Shown here: positions 1 through 5,702 of the stretch, piece by piece
Position numbering within the stretch: the first letter of the stretch is position 1
Layout of the letters: every line of letters begins with the position of its first letter
From: Neisseriaceae bacterium
Lineage (GTDB): Bacteria > Pseudomonadota > Gammaproteobacteria > Burkholderiales > Neisseriaceae
Length of the DNA stretch: 10,157 nt
NCBI GenBank assembly: GCA_017446355.1
Contig: JAFSQZ010000143.1
Span: 1 to 10,157 of the forward strand
Direction: 5' to 3'
Made by a program: the position numbers and the translations under genes
Notes under the pieces: generated by a model
The model's input: the letters and a program-made list of their open reading frames with translations, nothing else
What the model was told of the DNA's origin: nothing
Database searches by the model: none

Positions 1-366
1 AACATCAACAATGTCCATTGTGTTGAATTTATTGATGATATGACGGCGGTATACCGTGATAGCGACATACTGATTTGTCGTGCAGGCGCATTGACCATAG
101 CAGAACTTGAAGCAGCAGGTTTAGGCGCATTATTGGTTCCCTTGCCACACGCCGTAGACGACCATCAAACAGCCAACGCCCGTTCATTTGTCAATGCTCA
201 AGCAGGCTTATTACTACCACAAGCGCAACTCAATGCTGAAAACCTAGCCAAAACCATTGCCAATCTCACCCGCGAACACTGTTTAAGATGGGCAATGAAT
301 GCACGCGCCCAAGCTATGCCCAATAGCGCGGAAAAGTTTGCAAACATCATTGAGCAACTTTTATAA
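1..366 (+). CDS. murG: MurG, lipid II-forming UDP-GlcNAc transferase (C-terminal part, 5' end outside window)
   Basis: The frame is open from base 1 and gives the last 121 residues before TAA at 364-366. MurG adds GlcNAc from UDP-GlcNAc to lipid I at the inner face of the cytoplasmic membrane, making lipid II for peptidoglycan. This piece is the C-terminal GT28 Rossmann half. Visible motifs are CRAGALTIAE (residues 26-35 of the fragment), which matches the sugar-nucleotide loop, with E35 in the place of the conserved uridine/ribose-binding Glu, and PLPHAVDDHQTANA (47-60), whose Gln and Asn match the GlcNAc-contacting residues. The C-terminal helix ends in a plain hydrophobic tail. MurG is usually inside the dcw division and cell-wall cluster, often followed by murC and ddl. 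Here 407 bp of repeats and then trpB follow, so the cluster stops at murG. The identification is firm; only the 5' end is missing. Confidence 0.95.
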   Translation, partial: NINNVHCVEFIDDMTAVYRDSDILICRAGALTIAELEAAGLGALLVPLPHAVDDHQTANARSFVNAQAGLLLPQAQLNAENLAKTIANLTREHCLRWAMNARAQAMPNSAEKFANIIEQLL

Positions 367-412
367 AATCACCACGCCCACTTAAAAAACTTTTTCAAAA
401 GAACAAGGTTTG

Positions 413-500
413 TTTCACGAAGTGAAATCTTTTATTCGCAAAACGAATAAAAGGAAATGACGAAGTCATCAAACCGAAGTTTTGGCGTAGCCAGCCAAAA
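413..500. repeat. String of five mini-hairpins, several with C-GNA-G loops
   Basis: Perfect inverted repeats follow one another almost without a gap. 413-427 has a 6-bp stem TTTCAC with loop GAA. 429-453 has a 10-bp stem CTTTTATTCG with loop CAAAA. 457-469 has a 5-bp stem ATGAC with loop GAA. 471-482 has a 4-bp stem AAAC with loop CGAA. 480-500 has a 7-bp stem TTTTGGC, with an alternative inner hairpin TGGC-GTA-GCCA at 483-493. Stem sequences differ from one another while the C-GAA-G or C-GTA-G apex recurs. Loops of the form C-GNA-G are known to make unusually stable DNA mini-hairpins. Function is unknown. Confidence 0.75.
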
Positions 501-653
501 AATTACTGTCATTACGAGCATTAACGAAGTTAATGCGTGGTAATCTCCTGACTACGGAGAACAGACTTTGATTGATAAGCGGCAATGACGCAGATTAAAT
601 CAGGAGATTGCCACGACTTGACCATCGTCAAGTCTAGCAATGACAGAAATTTT
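499..653. repeat. Palindromic interspersed element with two homologous hairpin-bearing arms
   Basis: The ends are inverted repeats: 499-513 pairs with 639-653 with one mismatch (outer core CTGTCATT / AATGACAG). Each arm, read inward, is CTGTCATT, a short RCKAG spacer, a 7-bp hairpin, then CGTGG(T/C)AATCTCCTGA. The left hairpin is CATTAAC-GAA-GTTAATG (core 519-535, extendable to 518-536). The right-arm hairpin, read on the plus strand, is GACTTGAC-CATC-GTCAAGTC (615-634). Outside the hairpins the arms agree at 26 of 29 bases. Inside the stems, three base pairs differ and all three remain paired. The 48-bp centre (552-599) has a further AATGAC. No ORF lies inside, so any mobility would need help from elsewhere. 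It resembles the widespread GTCATTGCGAG...GCAATCTC repeats of proteobacteria (from memory). Confidence 0.8.
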
Positions 654-660
654 GAAATAT

Positions 661-675
661 TTCAGGCAGCCTGAA
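661..675. repeat. DNA uptake sequence, full 15-base palindromic form
   Basis: TTCAGGCAGCCTGAA. Read on plus it contains AGGCAGCCTGAA, and on minus AGGCTGCCTGAA. It is the first of two direct copies upstream of trpB and sits 8 bp beyond the end of the palindromic element. Confidence 0.9.
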
Positions 676-712
676 AAAAGTTGCAAAACGCCAAATAACA
701 AATGAAAGGTAT

Positions 713-741
713 TTTTCAGGCAGCCTGAATAAGAGTAAAAT
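713..741 (+). promoter_or_regulatory. Candidate sigma-70 promoter of trpB
   Basis: TTTTCA at 713-718 matches the -35 consensus at 4 of 6 positions. After 17 bp comes TAAAAT at 736-741, matching the -10 at 5 of 6. Transcription would start near 748, leaving a leader of about 26 bases. That is too short for a leader-peptide attenuator, and I see no run of Trp codons. Confidence 0.4.
715..729. repeat. DNA uptake sequence, full 15-base form
   Basis: TTCAGGCAGCCTGAA, second direct copy upstream of trpB. It overlaps the proposed -35 box of the trpB promoter. Confidence 0.9.
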
Positions 742-773
742 GCCCCATTTTCTCACTTCTGAAAGAAATCACT

Positions 774-1976
774 ATGGACATTGGCTTAAACAAACAAATT
801 CAACCAGACAGCAATGGTTTTTTTGGTGAATTTGGTGGCAAAATTGAACACCCAGCCTTAAAAGCAGCTTTACAAGAAATTGAAGACGGCTTTCGTGCGA
901 TGATTACGGACGCTGACTTTTTAAAAGAATTTAAATTATTACGTGAAACTTATATCGGCAGACCCTCACCCGTTTATCACGCACGCAACTTATCCAAAAA
1001 CGGTGCCAATATTTATTTCAAACGCGAAGACTTAAATCACACAGGTGCGCACAAAATCAATCACTGTATTGGCGAAGTATTGCTTGCCAAACGATTGGGC
1101 AAGAAAAAAGTGATTGCCGAAACAGGTGCAGGTCAACACGGCGTAGCATTAGCCACCGCAGCTGCTTTACTCGGAATGCCTTGCGACATTCATATGGGAG
1201 AAGTAGACATTGCCAAAGAACACCCCAATGTTTCACGAATGAAAGTGCTTGGTGCCAATGTTATCCCTGTTTCATTTGGCGCAAAAACTTTAAAAGAAGC
1301 CGTAGACAGTGCATTTGAAGACTATTTAAAAGACCCACAAGGCACTATGTACGCCATTGGTTCAGTAGTGGGACCAGCACCATTTCCTGAAATGGTTGCT
1401 TTTTTTCAATCCATCATAGGACACGAAGCACGTGAGCAATTTCAGGCAGCTTATGGTTGTTTACCAAACGAAGTGGTTGCTTGTGTTGGTGGTGGTTCAA
1501 ATGCTATGGGCATTTTCAACGCGTTTTTAGACGATGGTAGCGTTAAACTAACAGGCGTAGAACCAGCTGGCGATGGTTTAGACAAAGCAGGACGACACGC
1601 CGCTTCCATTACGCTTGGCAAAAAAGGTGAAATGCACGGTTTCCGTTGCTACTATTTACAAGAATCAGACGGCACGCCATCAGCCGTGTATTCCATTGCA
1701 TCTGGTTTGGATTATCCAGGTGTTGGACCGCAGCATTGTTATTTACACGACACTGGACGCGTTCATTATTCAACCGCAGACGACAAAGAATGTTTAGACG
1801 CATTTTTGGCACTTTCTCGCCAAGAAGGCATTATTCCTGCACTAGAAAGTTCACACGCTGCTGCTTATGCTATTCGTGAAGCAGCAAAACACGGCAAGGA
1901 TTATCATATTTTGGTGAATTTATCAGGTCGTGGCGACAAGGACATTGATTTTGTGATGGAAAAACTTGGTTTATAG
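774..1976 (+). CDS. trpB: Tryptophan synthase beta chain (divergent COMM domain)
   Basis: 400 residues, full family length. TrpB is a cytoplasmic PLP enzyme that condenses indole, normally channelled from TrpA, with L-serine to make tryptophan. The PLP lysine is K94 (GAHKIN), the catalytic Glu is E116 in AETGAGQHG, the phosphate-binding loop is GGGSN (239-243), D313 in [11 protein letters not shown] matches E. coli Asp305, and S384 lies in NLSGRGDKD. The start has GAAAG at 761-765, 8 bases upstream. The odd points are in the N-terminus and COMM domain. The usual YVPE after GEFGG is replaced by KIEHP, the position of E. coli Arg141 is K148, Arg175 is E182, and the usual GPHPYP is GPAPFP. These positions take part in closing the active site and in signalling to TrpA. 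No trpA or other trp gene is nearby and the gene looks monocistronic. It is certainly a TrpB-family protein and probably a working synthase. Whether it pairs normally with TrpA is open. Confidence 0.93.
   Translation: MDIGLNKQIQPDSNGFFGEFGGKIEHPALKAALQEIEDGFRAMITDADFLKEFKLLRETYIGRPSPVYHARNLSKNGANIYFKREDLNHTGAHKINHCIGEVLLAKRLGKKKVIAETGAGQHGVALATAAALLGMPCDIHMGEVDIAKEHPNVSRMKVLGANVIPVSFGAKTLKEAVDSAFEDYLKDPQGTMYAIGSVVGPAPFPEMVAFFQSIIGHEAREQFQAAYGCLPNEVVACVGGGSNAMGIFNAFLDDGSVKLTGVEPAGDGLDKAGRHAASITLGKKGEMHGFRCYYLQESDGTPSAVYSIASGLDYPGVGPQHCYLHDTGRVHYSTADDKECLDAFLALSRQEGIIPALESSHAAAYAIREAAKHGKDYHILVNLSGRGDKDIDFVMEKLGL
1441..1450 (-). repeat. DUS core inside trpB
   Basis: TTCAGGCAGC, that is GCTGCCTGAA on minus. 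It encodes the FQAA of TrpB. The flanks do not extend it to the palindromic form. Confidence 0.75.
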
Positions 1977-1989
1977 TTTAATCAAAAAC

Positions 1990-2021
1990 TTTCAGGCAGC
2001 CTGAAAACAAGCTGCCTGAAA
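1990..2021 (-). terminator. Opposed-DUS hairpin terminator between convergent trpB and symporter genes
   Basis: TTTCAGGCAGC (1990-2000) pairs perfectly with GCTGCCTGAAA (2011-2021) around a 10-base loop. It contains a full 15-base DUS (1991-2005) and a second core (2011-2020). On the minus strand the hairpin is followed by GTTTTTG, a usable U-tract, and lies 17 bases after the symporter stop. On the plus strand it is followed by A residues, so it should end trpB transcripts less well. Confidence 0.75.
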
Positions 2022-2038
2022 AAAAATCGTCATCTAAA

Positions 2039-3478
2039 TTATTTCAATATCCCACGTTTGCGCTTATCCATAAAATCTTGCGTTTCTGCCACAATCACAC
2101 TAGACAGCAATAGCAATGCAATCAAGTTTGGTATTGCCATCAAACCGTTAAATGTATCAGCAATATTCCAAACCAATTTCACACCAGCTTGATCGGTTTT
2201 CACACCCGTTTGCACGGCAAGACAACCCAGTAATACCGTAATTGTGTACAAAAAACGATATGGGGCAATAAAACGATCGCCCATTAGATAAGACACACAT
2301 TTCTCGCCATAATAACACCAACCCAAAACCGTGCTGTACGCAAAGAAAATCAATCCCACTGTAACCAATATGCCACCAAATCCTGGCAACATATATTCAA
2401 AAGTATCTGTGGTTAATTTAGCACCCACCGTAATATCCTGCACAAGATACTGACCTGAAATAGGGTCTATCATATTCATTTTGATTAAGCCCATTACCAA
2501 CACAATACCGGTAATGCTACACACAATAATTGTATCTAAAAACGTTCCAGTCATAGACACCAAAGCTTGGCGCACAGAATGATCGGTTTTGGCAGCTGCT
2601 GCGGCAATAGGTGCGGATCCCATACCAGCTTCATTAGAAAACACACCACGCGCCACACCAAAACGCACCATACTACCAAAAGTGCCGCCTGCCACCGCAC
2701 GTGCAGAAAACGCATCGGTAAAAATAATGGATACAGCTGTTCCCAACACTTCCACATTCATCAATAAAATCAGTATTCCTCCTGCCACATACCCCACAGC
2801 CATTAAAGGTACAATCACAGATGAAACTTTGGAAATCCACTGAACACCACCCAATAACACAACACCTGTTAACACAGTTAACACAATACCTGTTACCAAA
2901 GGTTGTATATGAAACGTACCGTACACCACGTCTGCAACAGAATTAGATTGTACCGAAGAGCCGATGCCAAATGATGCCAACACAGCGAATAAAGCAAACA
3001 ATACAGCCAGCCACTTTAAGCCCAAACCTTTTTCAATGTAGTACATAGGTCCGCCAGACATTTCATTTTTACTATTGATTTGACGGTATTTCACCGCCAA
3101 CACCGCTTCGCCATATTTGGTTGCCATACCAACCAATGCTGTCATCCACATCCAAAACACCGCACCAGGACCGCCCAATGCAACAGCCGTTGCCACGCCT
3201 GCAATATTTCCTGTGCCAATTGTGGCAGAAAGTGCAATCATTAACGCACCAAAATGAGAAACATCACCTTCGCCCGCATCATCTTTTTCTGATCTATTTT
3301 TTATTGAAAACGCTTGTTTAAGCGCGTAAGGTAGCTGCCAGAATTGCAATAATTGCAAACGAAAAGTGAGCAACAAGCCTGTGCCCACCAATAACGTTAG
3401 CATAAAAGGACCCCAAACAATATTACCTACTGCACCAACAGCTTTATCTAATGATTGAATCACAGACGTTTGGTCCAT
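2039..3478 (-). CDS. Sodium:alanine/glycine symporter, AGCS family
   Basis: 479 residues, normal for the AGCS (SAF) family of inner-membrane carriers that import alanine or glycine with sodium. The N-terminal half has the family signature GTGNIAGVATAVALGGPGA (88-106), followed by FWMWMTALVGMATKYGEA and SGGPMYYIEKGLG. The second signature RGVFSNEAGMGSAPIAAAA lies at 277-295 and GTFLDT at 311-316. About ten or more hydrophobic helices alternate with short loops, and the only clearly charged stretch is near residues 60-72. The start is supported by AAAGGAG at 3489-3495, 10 bases upstream. It is transcribed alone, divergent from the COG3235 gene across a 242-bp AT-rich gap that has a TATAGTATAAA stretch but no convincing -35. 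It ends at the opposed-DUS hairpin. Substrate choice between alanine, glycine and other amino acids cannot be read from sequence. Confidence 0.93.
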   Translation of the reverse strand: MDQTSVIQSLDKAVGAVGNIVWGPFMLTLLVGTGLLLTFRLQLLQFWQLPYALKQAFSIKNRSEKDDAGEGDVSHFGALMIALSATIGTGNIAGVATAVALGGPGAVFWMWMTALVGMATKYGEAVLAVKYRQINSKNEMSGGPMYYIEKGLGLKWLAVLFALFAVLASFGIGSSVQSNSVADVVYGTFHIQPLVTGIVLTVLTGVVLLGGVQWISKVSSVIVPLMAVGYVAGGILILLMNVEVLGTAVSIIFTDAFSARAVAGGTFGSMVRFGVARGVFSNEAGMGSAPIAAAAAKTDHSVRQALVSMTGTFLDTIIVCSITGIVLVMGLIKMNMIDPISGQYLVQDITVGAKLTTDTFEYMLPGFGGILVTVGLIFFAYSTVLGWCYYGEKCVSYLMGDRFIAPYRFLYTITVLLGCLAVQTGVKTDQAGVKLVWNIADTFNGLMAIPNLIALLLLSSVIVAETQDFMDKRKRGILK

Positions 3479-3720
3479 ACAATAACCACTCCTTTATTGA
3501 ATTTGGGTGATGTTAGAAAAAGTTAAGAAATGTGTATTTTTGAGAAAAAACAGATTTAAACACACAATATTTATTCACGCAACTGCTGCTTTATACTATA
3601 TCATTCGCCATAACCGTTTATTGCGTTAAAACACACACCACTTAAAACAACACCGCCTAGTTCTGAAATCTTTGCACTTTATAACAAATAGGTTTCAGCC
3701 TAGCATAAAAAGGCACTCGT

Positions 3721-4413
3721 ATGATTTTTTTACCCACTTGGTTTTCACTTCCTTATTTATGGTGGTTTTGGCTACCTTATTTAGGATTATTGGTTTGGTT
3801 TATATGGAAAATCCAAACCGCCAAAACGCAAGCAAAGCCTATTGCTTGGATAGCAAGTGTCATCATAATGAGCATATTTTGGCAGATGAGTATTGAACTA
3901 GAAGGTGGTCATTTAAATGGTATGACTTACCACTTACTCGCATTAAATTTAACGGCACTGATGATAGGCGCACCAGCTGCATTTTTAATGGGAAGTGTTT
4001 TACTTTTCATACAAGGTTCACTGCTTTTTGGCGCATCTTATAGCGAAATATTTGCATTCAACGCTTTATTTTTGTTACTTCCTTCTTGTATCATAAACAG
4101 TGGTTTACGCTATTTAACACTGCGTTTTTTACCACGACAATTATTTGTATATATTTTTATCAACAGTTTTTTTGCAGGTGCATTAAGTATGGTATGCACA
4201 AGTTTACTGATTTGTGGATTACTGCATACTTATCAAATATTTTCAGGCAGCATCGTATGGCAAAACGCATTTCCTGTATTTTTTCTATTAAGCTGGGGTG
4301 AAGCATTTTTAAGTGGCATCAGCGCGGCGACTTTTATCGCCTATAAACCAGAATGTTTATCTACATTTAATGACAGTGTTTATCTAACACGTCAAAATAA
4401 AATTTGGAAATAA
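3721..4413 (+). CDS. COG3235 / CbiM-like predicted energy-coupling-factor permease
   Basis: 230 residues, almost wholly hydrophobic, with about six or seven membrane helices. It matches my memory of the COG3235 family, small proteobacterial membrane proteins related to CbiM, the substrate-binding membrane part of cobalt/nickel ECF transporters. Family features seen here are GGHLNGMTYHLLALNLTALM (residues 62-81), the stretch LPRQLFVYIFINSFFAGALS, and the C-terminal EAFLSGISAATFIAYKPE followed by LSTFNDSVYL. The start is supported by AAGG at 3710-3713, 7 bases upstream. No ECF ATPase, T component or cobalamin/nickel gene is nearby, so transport and substrate are inferred from the family only. 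One DUS core (4242-4251) lies in the coding region. Transcription probably ends at the hairpin 4512-4538. Confidence 0.75.
   Translation: MIFLPTWFSLPYLWWFWLPYLGLLVWFIWKIQTAKTQAKPIAWIASVIIMSIFWQMSIELEGGHLNGMTYHLLALNLTALMIGAPAAFLMGSVLLFIQGSLLFGASYSEIFAFNALFLLLPSCIINSGLRYLTLRFLPRQLFVYIFINSFFAGALSMVCTSLLICGLLHTYQIFSGSIVWQNAFPVFFLLSWGEAFLSGISAATFIAYKPECLSTFNDSVYLTRQNKIWK
4242..4251 (-). repeat. DUS core inside the COG3235 gene
   Basis: TTCAGGCAGC followed by AT, so only the GCTGCCTGAA core (minus strand) is intact. Confidence 0.7.
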
Positions 4414-4423
4414 CCCCCATTTA

Positions 4424-4461
4424 TCATTTTGAATGCAAGCGAAGAATACTTTATAAAACAA
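4424..4461 (+). repeat. Solo half-element related to the repeat at 9825-9955
   Basis: This 38-base stretch, 10 bp after the COG3235 stop, reads TCATTTTGAATGCAAGCGAA and continues GAATACTTTATAAAACAA. The reverse complement of the right arm of the distant element (9886-9922) is the same apart from four substitutions and one inserted base. It has the GTCATTYTGA...GCGAARAAT frame but no partner arm here, so it looks like a single-arm copy. Confidence 0.7.
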
Positions 4462-4511
4462 TCAGTTGAAATGATTATTTTTCCTACAAAATTCAGAATA
4501 ACGCGTTTTTC

Positions 4512-4538
4512 AAAGGTTTCAGGCTGCCTGAAACCTTT
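4512..4538. terminator. Bidirectional DUS-centred terminator hairpin
   Basis: AAAGGTTTCAGG pairs perfectly with CCTGAAACCTTT around CTG (12-bp stem, 3-base loop). It sits between the convergent COG3235 gene and dusC, so it can serve both. Downstream on plus it runs into ATTTG, and on minus into GAAAAACG, so the tails are weak and the stem is strong. The centre, 4518-4532, is a full 15-base DUS. Confidence 0.65.
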
Positions 4539-4640
4539 ATTTGTAAAAACTGTCCATCTTTTATTCAAAGCATCTTTACTTTGTAATTTTTCGTTATAAG
4601 ACAATAAGTTACAGAAAAAGTCGTCAACAATCCTATTTTT

Positions 4641-5618
4641 CTAAAATTGCTGTAACACGCGTTCTATTTCATCGCTTTCTTTCAGCGTCCGAATATCAGC
4701 AAACAAGCGTATCACTTCGGGGTAAACGTTTTTCATCATACCCAGCCACTGTTTTAAGCGTGCAATGGCATAGCGGTGATGATTTTCTTTTTCGCAACAC
4801 AAAGTAAAAAACAAGCGTATCCAATCCAACACTTCATTAAAATCGGCTGCCTGAACAGTTTGTCCATTTAAATACTGTTTAATTTGTCGCGCCAAATCAG
4901 GGCGCATCACTGCACCACGCCCAATCATTACATCACGACAACCACTTTGTTCCACAATCGCAATATAGTCTTGTAAACAAAACACATCACCGTTGGCAAT
5001 CACATCAATATCCACCGCTTCGCGTATGATTTTTAACCATTCCCAATGCGCAGGAGGTTCGTAGCCTTGTACTTTGGTGCGTGCGTGTACGGTTAAAGCT
5101 GCTGCGCCACCATTAGCGATGGCTTGTGCATTAGCCAAACATAAATCGGTATTATCAAAACCCAAACGCATTTTAGCGGTTAAAACAATTTGTTCAGGCA
5201 GCCCATTGCGTAGGGTTTTCACAATTTGATAAACGCGCTCTGGCGTTTTCAATAACACCGCGCCACCTTGATGTTTATTGACCGTTGGCGCAGGACAACC
5301 AAAATTCAAATCTATTTTGCGCACGCCCAATTTGACCAAACGAAGTGCGTTTTGCAACATCATTTTCTCATCGCTACCCAATAATTGTGACACACAATAC
5401 ACGCCTGCAAAAGTTTGGTTATTTTGAGCAATTTCAGGAATATGGCGCAACCACGTGGCACGCGAATGCAAAGTATGTGTGATGCGTACAAATTCACTGA
5501 CGCATTCATCATAACCACCAATTCTTGTGAGCAAATCGCGCATCGGTGCATCACACAAACCTTGCATCGGCGCGAGAATTAAGCGGTTTTTTGGTGAACA
5601 TAAAGAAAAGTGTTGCAT
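4641..5618 (-). CDS. dusC: tRNA-dihydrouridine(16) synthase DusC
   Basis: 325 residues from the ATG at 5618. Dus enzymes are cytoplasmic FMN/NADPH flavoproteins that reduce uridines in the tRNA D-loop; the DusC type acts at U16. FMN-barrel motifs are LILAPMQGL (13-21), DLNFGCPAPTVN (103-114) with the catalytic C108, KMRLG (149-153), HART (178-181), IANGD (207-211) and MIGRGA (231-236). The C-terminal helical part, with ARLKQWLGMMKNVYPEV and LFADIRTL, resembles E. coli DusC more than DusA or DusB. The frame stays open to a GTG at 5690, but that extension is made of DUS sequence. AAGG lies 5 bases before the ATG at 5618, so that start is preferred. The gene lies 84 bp after proA, probably sharing its transcript, and ends at the terminator 4512-4538. 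Confidence 0.9.
   Translation of the reverse strand: MQHFSLCSPKNRLILAPMQGLCDAPMRDLLTRIGGYDECVSEFVRITHTLHSRATWLRHIPEIAQNNQTFAGVYCVSQLLGSDEKMMLQNALRLVKLGVRKIDLNFGCPAPTVNKHQGGAVLLKTPERVYQIVKTLRNGLPEQIVLTAKMRLGFDNTDLCLANAQAIANGGAAALTVHARTKVQGYEPPAHWEWLKIIREAVDIDVIANGDVFCLQDYIAIVEQSGCRDVMIGRGAVMRPDLARQIKQYLNGQTVQAADFNEVLDWIRLFFTLCCEKENHHRYAIARLKQWLGMMKNVYPEVIRLFADIRTLKESDEIERVLQQF
4846..4855 (+). repeat. DUS core inside dusC
   Basis: GCTGCCTGAA on plus, encoding part of VQAADF near the DusC C-terminal domain boundary. Confidence 0.7.
5193..5202 (-). repeat. DUS core inside dusC
   Basis: TTCAGGCAGC followed by CC. In the coding strand it reads GGGCTGCCTGAA, giving GLPE in DusC. Confidence 0.7.
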
Positions 5619-5636
5619 AAAAACCTTATAACGCAT

Positions 5637-5673
5637 TTCAGGCAGCCTGAAACCTTCATTTAAGCTGCCTGAA
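5637..5673 (-). repeat. Opposed DUS pair in the proA-dusC junction
   Basis: TTCAGGCAGC (5637-5646, inside a full 15-base DUS at 5637-5651) faces GCTGCCTGAA (5664-5673) across 17 bases. On the minus strand a 10-bp hairpin forms after the proA stop, but no U-tract follows. It is therefore more likely a partial attenuator or 3'-end protector than a full terminator before dusC. Confidence 0.7.
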
Positions 5674-5702
5674 CTATTTATCTTAATCACAAAATCAATG
5701 AC

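Larger units (their letters stand above)
367..773. other. Gene-free, hairpin-rich spacer between murG and trpB
   Basis: No credible coding frame is present. From left to right it holds about 45 bp of AT-rich DNA after murG, a run of small perfect hairpins (413-500), a 155-bp palindromic element (499-653), two direct copies of the 15-base DUS (661-675 and 715-729), and the trpB promoter region. I see no U-tract terminator for murG. The hairpins themselves are the only candidates to end or protect that transcript. Confidence 0.8.

Noticed and set aside
413..536. The hairpin array as a CRISPR array or a structured RNA gene
   Set aside because: There are no direct repeats of constant length with unique spacers, and no promoter or known RNA signature. 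Only inverted repeats with differing stems are seen.
742..773. A trp leader peptide or attenuator upstream of trpB
   Set aside because: The leader from the proposed promoter is only about 26 bases, with no Trp codon run and no competing hairpins.
4392..4604. A 70-codon minus-strand frame between the COG3235 gene and dusC
   Set aside because: It runs through the solo repeat and the terminator hairpin and has no family likeness or clear ribosome binding site.
5619..5690. Upstream extension of DusC from a GTG at 5690
   Set aside because: The added 24 residues are encoded by the opposed DUS pair, and the ATG at 5618 has a well-placed AAGG.
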